Assembly: GCF_023218175.1 (NCBI RefSeq)
Contig: NZ_JALPTH010000005.1
Span: forward strand, 124,001 to 188,000
DNA: 64,000 nt
Reading direction: 5' to 3'
Origin: Streptomyces lichenis
GTDB taxonomy: Bacteria; Actinomycetota; Actinomycetes; Streptomycetales; Streptomycetaceae
A program made the position numbers and the translations under genes. Below the pieces are notes generated by a model. The model saw only the letters and a list, made by a program, of their open reading frames with translations. It did no database searches and had not been told where the DNA came from. This document shows positions 27,875 to 36,469 of the stretch, piece after piece. The stretch's first letter is position 1; every line of letters starts with the position of its first letter.

Positions 27875-28411
27875 ATGACCATGACGACGAACACCGCACA
27901 GGACGACAACGGCGCGCAGGGCGACAACGGCAAGCTCCCCGAGCACACCGCCCGGCTGGCGTGGGCGCAGCACGCCCCGGAGGTCTACAAGGCGATGGTC
28001 CGGCTGGACGCGGCGGCCCGTAAGGGCGTGGACCCGGTCCTGCTGGAGCTGGTGAAGATCCGCGCCTCGCAGCTGAACCACTGCGCCTACTGCCTGGACA
28101 TGCACACCAAGGACGCGCTGGCCGCCGGGGAGTCGGTGGACCGGATCATCCAGCTGAGCGCCTGGGAGGAGTCCCGGCACTTCTACACCGCCAAGGAGGT
28201 CGCCGCGCTGGAGCTGACCGAGGCGATCACGGTGCTCACCGACGGCTTCGTGCCGGACGAGGTCTTCGAGAAGGCCGCCAAGGAGTTTACCGAGCCGGAG
28301 CTGGCGCAGCTGATCGCGGCCATCAACGTGATCAACGCCTGGAACCGTTTCGCGGTGACCTGCCGAATGGTCCCGGGCCACTACACCCCGGGGCAGTACA
28401 AGAACGGCTGA
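27875..28411 (+). CDS. Carboxymuconolactone decarboxylase/AhpD-like protein
   Basis: 178 aa. Contains the redox CxxC with its downstream His (NHCAYCLDMHTKDAL), the AhpD alkylhydroperoxidase-core signature, so a peroxidase or disulfide-relay role is more likely than true decarboxylation. The second half has IAAINVINAWNRFAVTCRM. Divergently transcribed from the MocR gene, a pairing seen often in streptomycetes, suggesting PLP- or amine-linked control. Confidence 0.9.
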   Translation: MTMTTNTAQDDNGAQGDNGKLPEHTARLAWAQHAPEVYKAMVRLDAAARKGVDPVLLELVKIRASQLNHCAYCLDMHTKDALAAGESVDRIIQLSAWEESRHFYTAKEVAALELTEAITVLTDGFVPDEVFEKAAKEFTEPELAQLIAAINVINAWNRFAVTCRMVPGHYTPGQYKNG

Positions 28412-28782
28412 GGTGGGCTGCCCCGGGCCGATCGGGGGGGAGCGGGGACGGTCGGGCGGACCGGGCCCGTCTTCTGCCCCGCCGGGGGGGCTGAGGCGGT
28501 CGGATCCCGGCCCGGAGGCGGGCCGAGTGCGCCGCGGGGGGGGCTGAGGCGGCCGGGTCCCGGGCCCGGGGGGCCGCGTGTACCTGACGGTCGCGCTTGC
28601 CGCCGTACGCCCCAGAGGCGCGGGCGGGCCGGGTGTGCCGCCGCCGGGGACGGAGATCGGCCGGGGTCCCGGCCCGGAGGGACGGGGGTCCGCCGGGGGT
28701 TCGGGGCTCCGCCCGTTGTGCGCCCGGCGGCCCCGGCCCGTACACCCGCGTGCCGCCCGGCTCACGGGCACGGTCGCCGGGG
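28412..28782. other. Very G-rich intergenic region
   Basis: About 370 bp between the convergent AhpD-like and MPI/GNAT genes. Two related segments, 28481-28515 and 28531-28569, share GCCG-G-run-CTGAGGCGG and CCCGGCCCGG. Polyguanine runs of 7-9 occur. No gene supported; it may act as a bidirectional termination zone. Confidence 0.45.
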
Positions 28783-29892
28783 CTACTCCGCCGGCCGCAG
28801 CTCGTACCGTACGTTCTCCGCGTCGGCGGACACCCGCTGGAAGCCGGCGCGGGCGACGACCGCGTGGGAGGCGGCGTTGGGGTGGTCCACGGTGGCCCGC
28901 ACCAGCCGGACCGCCGGGTCGGTGAGCGCCCGGCGGACCAGGGCGGCCAGCGCCTCGGCGGCGTAGCCCCGGCCCCGGGCGGAGGCCACCACGTCGTAGC
29001 CGATCTCCACCGCCCCCTCCTGGTCGGGCGCGGCGTGGAAGCCCACCCCGCCGACCGCGCGGCCGTCCTCGGCGCGGACGATGGCGTACGAGCCCCAGCC
29101 CGGCCGGTACGAGCCGTCCTCGTAGGCCTTGACCACCATCCCGCCGGCGAACCGCGTCCCCTCCTCCGGGCCGCCCTCGGCCCAGTGGAACCCGCCGCTG
29201 CCGCCGCCGTGCAGATCGGCGCCGTCGGGCGGCGAGATCTCGCAGAGCAGCAGCCGCTCGGAGCGGACCGGGTCCGCGTACCAGCGCCAGACGGACGGCC
29301 GGGCGGTGCCGTCCCCGGCCTCCGCGCGGCCGGTGGCGTGCAGCAGCACCGTCCACGGGTCGGCACCGGCCGGACGGTGGGCGTGCGGGAACAGCCGGTC
29401 CAGGACCCGGTCCACGATCCGCTCGCACCGCCCGGCCGGCGGCCGCCAGCCGGTGCCGGTGAGCGCGGTGACGATGTCATGGGTGTGCAGCAGCGCCTCC
29501 AGGATGCCCATCGCGGCGAACCCGTCCGGACCGGCGTCACCGTAGGGGTGCCAGGCCCGGACGTCGGCGGGGGTGGTGCGGACCACGGCGGAGAGCAGCC
29601 CGCCGGTGGCCCCGACGATCCGGACCAGCCCCCGCGCGTCGGTGCCGGGCCTGGCGACGATCTCGTAGGGCGCGTACCCCTCGGCCGAGCGCCCGGTCAA
29701 CTGGGTGGCGTAGCCCGCGAAGTCGCTCGCGATGTGCACGGCCGTCTTCCGGCAGCTCCACTCCAGCCCGTGCGCCGCCTCCGCCCACTCCTGCTCGCCA
29801 TCCCCGCCCCCGCCCGCGACCGCGCTCAGCGCCTCCACGGTGACAGCCACCGCCACGTCCACGTCATCCGCCCACTCACCCATGATCGCCAT
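28783..29892 (-). CDS. Maleylpyruvate isomerase N-terminal-like/GNAT acetyltransferase fusion
   Basis: 369 aa. Residues about 10-165 resemble the DinB/mycothiol-dependent maleylpyruvate isomerase N-domain (WSCRKTAVHIASDFAGYATQL, LLHTHDIV with a His). Residues about 215-365 are a GNAT domain (YAIVRAEDGRAVGGVGFHA, ASARGRGYAAEALAALVR, HPNAASHAVVARAGFQR). Both partners are common alone; the fusion suggests mycothiol-related or small-molecule acetylation. Substrate unknown. Confidence 0.85.
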   Translation of the reverse strand: MAIMGEWADDVDVAVAVTVEALSAVAGGGGDGEQEWAEAAHGLEWSCRKTAVHIASDFAGYATQLTGRSAEGYAPYEIVARPGTDARGLVRIVGATGGLLSAVVRTTPADVRAWHPYGDAGPDGFAAMGILEALLHTHDIVTALTGTGWRPPAGRCERIVDRVLDRLFPHAHRPAGADPWTVLLHATGRAEAGDGTARPSVWRWYADPVRSERLLLCEISPPDGADLHGGGSGGFHWAEGGPEEGTRFAGGMVVKAYEDGSYRPGWGSYAIVRAEDGRAVGGVGFHAAPDQEGAVEIGYDVVASARGRGYAAEALAALVRRALTDPAVRLVRATVDHPNAASHAVVARAGFQRVSADAENVRYELRPAE

Positions 29893-30006
29893 GGCCGTGA
29901 CCCTAGGGGCCGGGCATGGTCTCGGCCACTGAATTCCCTTGCGCCGTGCGGCTGATCGGTGATCCTGGTCGGGACGGTGATCACCCCTCCCCGGAAGGAC
30001 CTACGC

Positions 30007-30537
30007 ATGTCCGGCTCCGACTCCTTCGCCCGCGTCGACCGGGTGGGCCCGCCGCTGACCGGCGGCGAGCGCGAGACGCTCCGCGCGTACCTGGACTACC
30101 ACCGGGCCACCCTGGCCATGAAGTGCGCGGGCCTCGGCGACGAGGAGCTGCGGCGCCGCACCATGCCGCCGTCCACGCTGTCGCTGCTGGGCCTGGTGCG
30201 GCACATGGCGGAGGTGGAGCGGGCCTGGTTCCGCCGGACCATGGCGGGCGAGGCGGAGCTGCCGCTGGTCTGGTCGCCGGAGGGGGACTACCAGCGGGCC
30301 TACGACCCGGAGGGCTCGACCGGTCCGGAGGCGTTCACCGCCTGGCAGGCCGAGGTCGCGGAGTCCCGCCGTATCGAGGACGCCGCGCCCTCGCTGGACG
30401 TCACCGGCGAGAACAAGCGGTACGGCTGCGAGGTCTCGCTGCGCTGGGTGATGCTGCACATGATCCACGAGTACGCCCGGCACAACGGGCACGCCGATCT
30501 GCTGCGCGAGGGCGTCGACGGGGCGGTCGGGGTGTGA
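30007..30537 (+). CDS. DinB family (DUF664) protein
   Basis: 176 aa from ATG 30007, with GGAAGGAC 7 nt upstream. DUF664 four-helix bundle: ETLRAYLDYHRATLAMKCAGL, LVRHMAEVERAWFRRTMAG and WVMLHMIHEYARHNGHADLLRE. The His residues (H in VRHM, H-x3-R-x2-GH) form the probable metal site. Related to bacillithiol/mycothiol S-transferase-like proteins. Divergent from the MPI/GNAT gene. Confidence 0.9.
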   Translation: MSGSDSFARVDRVGPPLTGGERETLRAYLDYHRATLAMKCAGLGDEELRRRTMPPSTLSLLGLVRHMAEVERAWFRRTMAGEAELPLVWSPEGDYQRAYDPEGSTGPEAFTAWQAEVAESRRIEDAAPSLDVTGENKRYGCEVSLRWVMLHMIHEYARHNGHADLLREGVDGAVGV

Positions 30538-30825
30538 GGGCCTTCCGGGGGGAACCGGCGGCGCTGATCTCCAAGGGGCGTCCCATTCCGCTGTTCCAGG
30601 GCGACCGTGTCGCCCCTGCTCACCGCCTGTCCCGGCGTTCCAGCGTCCCGGGATGACCGGTTTCCCTGGCGGGTGGGACGGATCGGCCCACACGCTCGGA
30701 AACGCGCACAGGACACCTCACCCACCGCCCACCGGACGGAGCGCTTCCGCTGCGGTGCGGTGCCGGCGGACGGAGGTCGTCCCTGTGCCACCCGATCCCG
30801 CATCCTCACGTGAGGAGACCCAGCA
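30538..30825. other. Intergenic region upstream of the CdtB-lectin gene
   Basis: 288 bp. Carries the ribosome-binding site GTGAGGAG ending about 8 nt before ATG 30826. No clear -35/-10 boxes and no ORF that I would support. Confidence 0.4.
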
Positions 30826-32805
30826 ATGCACTTAGCGCCACGCCCCCGCCCCACGTCCCGCTCCGGACCGCGCAGGTCGCGGTTGGCGGCGACCCTCACC
30901 TCCGCGCTGCTGACCGTCGGCCTGCTGGTCGGTGCCGCGCCCGGCCCCGGCGGTCACCCGGCGCGGGCGGCGGACGGCAAGCCGTCGGGGACGGCGCGTC
31001 AGGCCGATGACAGCCTGCCGTTCGCCACGAACAACATGGAGGGTTCCAACGGGGGAATCCGCTGGACGGGCGAAGTCGGCCCGCTCACGGAGCATCACGA
31101 AGTCATCGCCCTCCAGGAGGTCGGCAGCGGTCCGCCCACCGAAGCGCGCGGCACCCAGTCCGAGTCGATCCCCATCCCTCCCGATGTGACGCGCCCCGCC
31201 GGCCTGCCGCGCTTCGTCAACCACTCGCAGTGGCAGTACGGACGCCGCAGTGCCAACCCTCCTCGGCACGTCTACTACCTCCAGACCGACCCGCGGCACA
31301 GCCGGGAGACGGGACAGGACCGCTGGGTGGGCGGCCGGGTCAACCTCGCGGTGGTCACCCATGAACCCGCGACCGAGGTCCGTGTCATCGAGAACCCGCT
31401 GTACAACCCGAGCGAGACCAACAACGCCTACCGATTCCGTCGCGCCCTGGGAGTGCGGATCGGTGACACCTTCTACTACAACGTGCACGCACGCGGCTCC
31501 GACGTCGGCGGCCTGCTCCAGGGCATCCGCGACGCGACCCGCCCCGGCGAGCGGTGGGTCATGTTCGGTGACTTCAACCTCGACATCCGCAACCGCACCG
31601 ACGAGGAGGCCCGGAACCGGAGCCTCCACCTGCGCGACGACGAGCTGCTGGTCCGGCCGAACCGCGCCACCCACCAGAACGGTTCCGAGATCGACTACGC
31701 GATCACCCACGGCCTGGGCCGCCACAACGCGGACATCCCCTCGGGGCGCGGCCCGGACCACTACCCCGTCCAGTTCGAACCGGCCCCCACTCCGGTGCCG
31801 GCCGCGCCCGACGGCGAGGCGCACGCCTTCTCCTCCGCCCTGGAGAACGCCGGGACCGGGTGGGTGATGAACGCATCGACCGACGGCAGGGTGACCACCA
31901 CGGCGGATCGGTACAACGACCGGCAGCGGTTCCGTATGGAGACCGTACGGGGACACTGGTACCGCTTCCGCGTCGGCCAGAGCCCCGACGGCGCTTCCGG
32001 TGCCCGCGCTGCCACCGCCGCTTCCGGTGCCCGCGGTGCCGCCGCCGCTTCCGGTGCCCGCGGTGCCGCCGCCGCTTCCGGTGCCCGCGGTGCCGCCGCC
32101 CAGGAGGCGGCGCCCACCGGGTGCCCCGGCCTGAGCCCGTGGCTTCAGCTGGTCGTCACGCTCCGCTCGTGTGACGCACCCGAAGCCCAGTGGCACTCCG
32201 AGGACCTGGGTGCCCCTGACGGCGCGCTGCGCTGGCACAACTCCGCCAACCCGGCGCTGTGCCTGACCGGTGCGGGCCAGGGGGATGCCGTTCTGGCGAT
32301 GCCGTGTGGCGACAGCCGCCGCCAGCAGTGGGTGGACTCCTCCCGCGCGGTGCCCGACAGCGTGTGGGAGACCGGTGAGAGCAGGGTCCGGCTGCGCGCG
32401 TCGAACGGCCTCTACCTGGCCGCCAAGGACGATGCCACCGGCGACGACACCCCACTGACCGTCCACGGCCGGGACCAGAGCGAGCGATGGGACATCGAGT
32501 ACGCGGGCGAGGGCGACAACATCGCACGGCTCAAGGGAGAGGACAGCGGCAAGTGCGCCGACGTCCTGGACAGCGAGGACGCCGGAGAGGGCACGGCCGC
32601 CGTGCTGGGCGACTGCGGCACCGGCAACAGCGTGAACGACGGCACGGGCCGCCGCTGGGTGGCGGAGACCTACGGCGACGGCACTCTGCGCCTGCGCAAC
32701 ACGGCTACGGGTCTGTGCATGGTGCCACCGCTGAAGGAGGCGCACTACGTGACGGTCCGCGGGTGCGACGACGAGGCGCGGCAGCGTTGGACGGTCGAGC
32801 AGTGA
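30826..32805 (+). CDS. Secreted CdtB-like DNase fused to a ricin-type lectin domain (single-chain CDT-like toxin)
   Basis: 659 aa. Signal peptide to about residue 48 (ARA-ADG). Residues about 60-320 match the cytolethal distending toxin B subunit/DNase I fold: ATNNMEGSNGG (67-77), VIALQEVGSGPP with Glu98, RVNLAVVTHEPA, NVHARGSDVGGL with His221, MFGDFNLDIRNR with Asp249/Asn251, SEIDYAITH, and GPDHYPVQF with Asp311/His312. All expected catalytic residues are present. A linker of four 9-aa ASGARGAAA repeats (390-425) follows. Residues about 430-659 are ricin-type beta-trefoil sequence with QxW-like motifs (RRQQWVD, RQRWTVE) and paired Cys. CDT normally uses separate CdtA/CdtC lectins; here nuclease and lectin are one chain. 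Codon 3 is TTA. Could be a secreted nuclease with carbohydrate targeting. Confidence 0.88.
   Translation: MHLAPRPRPTSRSGPRRSRLAATLTSALLTVGLLVGAAPGPGGHPARAADGKPSGTARQADDSLPFATNNMEGSNGGIRWTGEVGPLTEHHEVIALQEVGSGPPTEARGTQSESIPIPPDVTRPAGLPRFVNHSQWQYGRRSANPPRHVYYLQTDPRHSRETGQDRWVGGRVNLAVVTHEPATEVRVIENPLYNPSETNNAYRFRRALGVRIGDTFYYNVHARGSDVGGLLQGIRDATRPGERWVMFGDFNLDIRNRTDEEARNRSLHLRDDELLVRPNRATHQNGSEIDYAITHGLGRHNADIPSGRGPDHYPVQFEPAPTPVPAAPDGEAHAFSSALENAGTGWVMNASTDGRVTTTADRYNDRQRFRMETVRGHWYRFRVGQSPDGASGARAATAASGARGAAAASGARGAAAASGARGAAAQEAAPTGCPGLSPWLQLVVTLRSCDAPEAQWHSEDLGAPDGALRWHNSANPALCLTGAGQGDAVLAMPCGDSRRQQWVDSSRAVPDSVWETGESRVRLRASNGLYLAAKDDATGDDTPLTVHGRDQSERWDIEYAGEGDNIARLKGEDSGKCADVLDSEDAGEGTAAVLGDCGTGNSVNDGTGRRWVAETYGDGTLRLRNTATGLCMVPPLKEAHYVTVRGCDDEARQRWTVEQ
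31993..32100 (+). repeat. Four in-frame 27-bp repeats in the CdtB-lectin linker
   Basis: Units at 31993, 32020, 32047 and 32074, each GCTTCCGGTGCCCGC plus 12 bases, encoding ASGARxAxA. The last three are essentially identical, so copy number is probably variable between strains. Confidence 0.9.
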
Positions 32806-32832
32806 CGTCGTAGCCACGAGGTGAACAGGCCC

Positions 32833-32872
32833 GGGGTCCGGACCGGTTGCGCAGGCAGCCGGTCCGGGCCCC
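32833..32872. terminator. Hairpin terminator between the CdtB-lectin and HAD phosphatase genes
   Basis: A 16-bp inverted repeat, GGGGTCCGGACCGGTT (32833-32848) and AGCCGGTCCGGGCCCC (32857-32872), with two imperfect pairs and an 8-nt loop. It lies between convergent stops. Confidence 0.7.
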
Positions 32873-32889
32873 ACTCGCGGAGCAGCGCC

Positions 32890-33474
32890 TCAGGACAGCT
32901 GCTCGTCGTAGTCCGGCAGCTTGAAGCCCCGCTCGTAGTTCTTGTACTCCAGGTCGCCGGGCCGGTTGCCCACGTTGGCGATGAGCGTGTAGCCCTCGGA
33001 GACGAACTGCTTGCGGCACCGGATCTTCACGTCCACCGCGTGGGATTCGTTCTTCTTCAGGCAGATCGCGGTGATGGCCGGGTAGCCCGCCTTCTTCAGC
33101 GCGGAGAGCGCCGAGGCCTTGCCGCTCTCCTTGCGGGCGGTGGCGATCAGGATCGGCACCCCGTGGCCGGCGGCGGCCTTGGCGAACTCCAGCACCGGCT
33201 TGTTGGGGGCGCCGGGGTGGTACTCGGTCTCCAGCGAGGTGTTGTCGATGTCCAGCACGACCGCCAGCTTCGAACCGCCCTGCCGCACCCGCTCGTCGAG
33301 GTACGGCACCGAGGGGTCCATGACCTTGCGGACGTCGGCCTGCCAGGTCTCGTAGCTCGGCAGCTTGGCCGCGGCGGAGCCGGTGGCGGCGGAGGCGGTG
33401 GCCGGGGCGGCGGCCAGGCAGAGGGCGAGCAGTCCGGCCGCCGAGGCAGCCGCCTTCCCGATCTTCGTACTCAT
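32890..33474 (-). CDS. Secreted HAD-superfamily acid phosphatase
   Basis: 194 aa from ATG 33474 (GGAAAG upstream); an ATG at 33492 is an alternative. Signal peptide with ATASA-ATG cleavage. HAD class B/plant-type acid phosphatase signatures: LDIDNTSLETEYH (nucleophile Asp and DxD), ILIATARKES (motif II Thr) and IANVGNRPGDLE (motif IV, with G-D rather than D-D). Probably scavenges phosphate outside the cell. Confidence 0.88.
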   Translation of the reverse strand: MSTKIGKAAASAAGLLALCLAAAPATASAATGSAAAKLPSYETWQADVRKVMDPSVPYLDERVRQGGSKLAVVLDIDNTSLETEYHPGAPNKPVLEFAKAAAGHGVPILIATARKESGKASALSALKKAGYPAITAICLKKNESHAVDVKIRCRKQFVSEGYTLIANVGNRPGDLEYKNYERGFKLPDYDEQLS

Positions 33475-33638
33475 GTCGTCGTCACTTTCCATTTCGCTTC
33501 CCGCGCCCGCGTCCTGCGACACCGGCCGGGAAAGAGGCAGAGGGGGAGGCCTCGTCGGACGGAATCCCGGACGAGATCCCGACGAGGCGCTGCGATGGAG
33601 TGTGCGAGACGACGCTAGCAACGCGGTAACAGAAAGTG

Positions 33639-34706
33639 TCACCCGTCCGACCGCGACAAGGATTCACAGTTTTGACGCGCGGCGCCGGACATCGCTGCCG
33701 CCACGGGCCTCGATTCCACAGATCCTCCCGGATCCGCCATATGCCAGGAGATGCCGAATTTGCCGGGGCCGAAGTCCAGACCAATGGCGTGTACGCGGCC
33801 GGACGCGTTGAGTTCCAGGTCCCGTACGGCCTTGGGCACCACCTCCCCGAGACGGGTGGTGAGCTGCCGGCACCGGACCGGGAGCGCGGCAGGATGGAAG
33901 CAGACCTCCAGCACGCATTCGCGCACCGGCCCCCGGAAGTACCGCGAGCTGCGATCCCCGCCCACCATCCGGCCATCGCCGAACGGGCCCCGGGGCCGAA
34001 CGCAGACGTACTCCACCAGGATGGTCTCCCCCCGGCGCAGCGGCCGCTCGAAGAGCAGTTCCGTGGCGACCAGCCCGGAACGCGGGTGCCCGGCCACCCG
34101 GCCCACCCGGCAGTTGCGCACCCGGCTCACCGACGCCGGACTCCTCGGCCCGTCCCCCCAGTCCATCACCGTCAGCAGCCGGTCCGGCCCGTCCTCCTCG
34201 GCCCGCAGCACGATCCTGCTGTGCTTCTCCCCCGCCCTGCCGTCCGGCCCGACCAGCACCCGGTCGTGCACGCTCAGCCGCCGCAGCGCCCCGCTGTCCG
34301 CGCACCCGGCGAACGGCGCCAGCACCTCGGCCGCCTCGGGCCGGGTGGCGGCCCACACCTCCGCCGTCGCCGGCAGCCGCTCCGTCAACGTACGGCGCCC
34401 CCGCGCCCTGGCCGGCTCCAGCAGCCCCCGCAGCCCGTCCTCCGGCACCCCGAGTACGGCTTCCAGCCGGCGCAGCGCCCGCAGCGACTCGGGCCGCTCG
34501 GGCCGGCGCCGCCCGGACTGCCAGGAGCTGAGGGTGGCGACGCTCAGCCCCGTACCGTACCGGTCCAGCCGGTCCCGCAACCGGCCCAGGCTCAGCCCCC
34601 GCTCCGCGATGGCCACCCGCAGCGCGTCCGCGAACGGCCCCCGCTCCAGCAGCCGCTGCAACTCCTCCGACGGCGTTCCCGACGGCGTTCCCGACCGCGT
34701 GCTCAT
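33639..34706 (-). CDS. XRE-family HTH regulator, paralogue 2 of a tandem pair
   Basis: 355 aa from ATG 34706, with GGGGAGG upstream; the frame beyond this overlaps the upstream gene. HTH: ALRVAIAERGLSLGRLRDRL, VATLSSWQSGRRRPERPESLRALRRLE. The long C-terminal part has no domain I can name; it shares with its neighbour the pattern R-x-LL-HVRFDP-like CVLEVCFHPAALPVRCRQL. The ATG overlaps the upstream paralogue's stop (ATGA), so the pair is coupled. Confidence 0.85.
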   Translation of the reverse strand: MSTRSGTPSGTPSEELQRLLERGPFADALRVAIAERGLSLGRLRDRLDRYGTGLSVATLSSWQSGRRRPERPESLRALRRLEAVLGVPEDGLRGLLEPARARGRRTLTERLPATAEVWAATRPEAAEVLAPFAGCADSGALRRLSVHDRVLVGPDGRAGEKHSRIVLRAEEDGPDRLLTVMDWGDGPRSPASVSRVRNCRVGRVAGHPRSGLVATELLFERPLRRGETILVEYVCVRPRGPFGDGRMVGGDRSSRYFRGPVRECVLEVCFHPAALPVRCRQLTTRLGEVVPKAVRDLELNASGRVHAIGLDFGPGKFGISWHMADPGGSVESRPVAAAMSGAARQNCESLSRSDG

Positions 34707-35701
34707 ACCGCCTCCCCTGACGCCTGCCCGGGCCACTCCCAGTCGACCCCGTGCACTCCCGGAAGGCAACGGTCCGGCACCAGGTGCACGGTGTGCGAGG
34801 CGTCCGGCACCAGCCGCTGCCCGCGCCTCGTCGGCGCCCCGACGTGCTCGCGGTAGTACGGGCGGCAGACCGCCGGAAGCGCCCTCGGGTCGAACCGCAC
34901 ATGCAGCAGAAAGGCGCGCAGGGTGGCCGGCACCCGGCGCTCGTAGTCGTGCGAGGGGGTGGTCGCCCCGGCCATCCGTACGGTGTAGTCGACCACCGCC
35001 GTCTCGTTGCGCACCAGGCTCCGGCCGAACAGGATGTCCGCCGTCAGGCAGCCCAGCTCCGGCAGGCAGGTCACCCGCGCCGACTCCCCGTACCGCACCT
35101 CGAAGGCGATGTCCCCCTCCGGCAGCACCAGATCGTCCATCGCCACCACCACGCTCAGCTGGGACACCCCGCTCCGCCGCGCCTTCACCACGTGGGTCGT
35201 CGCCAGCTCGCACACCGCCCGATGCCGGTTCAACGTCACCGTCGTGTGGATGACCGTGGACTGCAGCCCCTCGTTGAAGTGCGCGAACCGCTCGTCACCG
35301 AGCGCCTTCCGCAGATACGGATCGTCCGCGTAGACCCGGCGCCGCACCTCCGGGTCGTACCGCGCCGCCCGCCCACGCGGACGGCGCGGCGCCAGCAGCG
35401 AACTCAGCGTCCCGTGCGGCAGGTCGAGCAGCCCCTCCAGCGCGTCGACGGCCCGCAGCGACTCGGGCCGCTCGGGCTGGCTGCGCCCACTGCGCCAGTA
35501 GCTCAGCGTCGCCAGCCCGACGGTTATCCCCTGCGCCCGCAGCCGGTCCCGGACACGCTCCAGGGGCAGGTCCCGTCTTCGCAGGGCGGCCGCGAACACG
35601 GCGGCGAAATCGCCGCGCTCGCCCAGCCCATTCGCCGATACAGAGGAATTCGCAATACATGGGGCATCTGACGGATCCGGGGGATTCGGAACGGTCGGCA
35701 T
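34703..35701 (-). CDS. XRE-family HTH regulator, paralogue 1 of a tandem pair
   Basis: 332 aa, GGAAG just upstream of the ATG. HTH region: AALRRRDLPLERVRDRLRAQGI, LATLSYWRSGRSQPERPESLRAVDALE. C-terminal half: ATLRAFLLHVRFDPRALPAVC and VHLVPDRCLPGVHGVDWEW, parallel in layout to the downstream paralogue. A tandem duplication that has diverged strongly; similar pairs occur in streptomycete genomes. The upstream region contains a TTCACA/TGTGAA inverted repeat. Confidence 0.85.
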   Translation of the reverse strand: MPTVPNPPDPSDAPCIANSSVSANGLGERGDFAAVFAAALRRRDLPLERVRDRLRAQGITVGLATLSYWRSGRSQPERPESLRAVDALEGLLDLPHGTLSSLLAPRRPRGRAARYDPEVRRRVYADDPYLRKALGDERFAHFNEGLQSTVIHTTVTLNRHRAVCELATTHVVKARRSGVSQLSVVVAMDDLVLPEGDIAFEVRYGESARVTCLPELGCLTADILFGRSLVRNETAVVDYTVRMAGATTPSHDYERRVPATLRAFLLHVRFDPRALPAVCRPYYREHVGAPTRRGQRLVPDASHTVHLVPDRCLPGVHGVDWEWPGQASGEAV

Positions 35702-35820
35702 GGTTCTTCCGGTTGCGTGGGGGAGGGCACCCGTCCGCCCGCGCGGGGAAAGACGCAGGCCAAGGGCATGGGCCGAAGGAAAGCCCTCACCCTATACGCC
35801 GACCCCTTACACCGACCACT

Positions 35821-35847
35821 TTCACACCAATTGCCAATAACTGTGAA
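35821..35847. promoter_or_regulatory. TTCACA-N15-TGTGAA inverted repeat, candidate operator for the XRE pair
   Basis: Arms at 35821-35826 and 35842-35847 in an A/T-rich island (CCAATTGCCAATAA) about 120 bp upstream of the XRE gene start. An autoregulatory site is plausible. Spacing alone does not prove it. Confidence 0.35.
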
Positions 35848-35937
35848 AACCCGCCCCCGCCGCACCCCTTGAACAACCCCTCCCCCTGCGCCACAGTCAT
35901 TCCACGGCGAAGCCCCCCACCTTCACCGCCCGGGCAC

Positions 35938-35996
35938 GTGCCGGCCCTTCACCGAGCCGGCGCCTACCCAGCCCCGCTGCCCGCAAGGGCCGGCAC
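35938..35996. repeat. 12-bp inverted repeat with 35-nt loop
   Basis: GTGCCGGCCCTT (35938-35949) and AAGGGCCGGCAC (35985-35996). Located in the about 345-bp gap between the 111-aa hypothetical protein and the XRE pair, just past the former's stop. Possibly a long-stem terminator. No gene supported elsewhere in 35702-36047. Confidence 0.45.
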
Positions 35997-36047
35997 GCGC
36001 CCGTCCCACCTGGGGGGCCACCTGCCGTCCCGCCTCTCGGGCCCGCG

Positions 36048-36383
36048 TCACGACGCCTCCCCCACCTCCCGCATCGCCAACTCATGCCGGTGCCGCCTCG
36101 GCAGCTCGCCACACGCCATCGAGTAGTACGCGAGCGCCAGATCGGCGAAGTCCTCGGCGGCCTGCGGGTCCTCGGCCACCTCGATCACCGCCAGCGGCCA
36201 GTACAGGTTGACCAACCCGTCAAACTCTCCACCGGTCCCGACCATGAGCAACTGCCGGTAGAACCGCGCCCGTTCATCGACCCGCAGCGCCTCCCCCACC
36301 CCCTCAACCGTCCGCACGACCTCCGGCCCCCGGTAGCCGGTCTCCTCCTGCGCCCGTCTCACGCTGTCGTGCCAAATGCCCAC
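36048..36383 (-). CDS. Conserved hypothetical protein, 111 aa
   Basis: GTG at 36383 with GGGGAG about 8 nt upstream. All-helical, acidic: RAQEETGYRGPEVVRTVEGVGEA, RFYRQLLMVGTGGEFDGLVNLYWPL, DFADLALAYYSMACGELPRRHRHELA. No catalytic pattern visible. It follows NUDIX copy 1 by 86 bp on the same strand, so the two are probably cotranscribed. Unknown function. Confidence 0.65.
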   Translation of the reverse strand: MGIWHDSVRRAQEETGYRGPEVVRTVEGVGEALRVDERARFYRQLLMVGTGGEFDGLVNLYWPLAVIEVAEDPQAAEDFADLALAYYSMACGELPRRHRHELAMREVGEAS

Positions 36384-36469
36384 AACGGCTCTCCCCTCTC
36401 ATCGATCCGTCTGCCATCACCAACGAGCGAGGCCTTCGGGGGCTTCGCCCCGATCCATATCCCGACGGT

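Noticed and set aside
35897..36112. 71-codon minus-strand ORF overlapping the end of the 111-aa protein gene
   Set aside because: Arg/Gly-rich off-frame reading that overlaps a better-supported gene.
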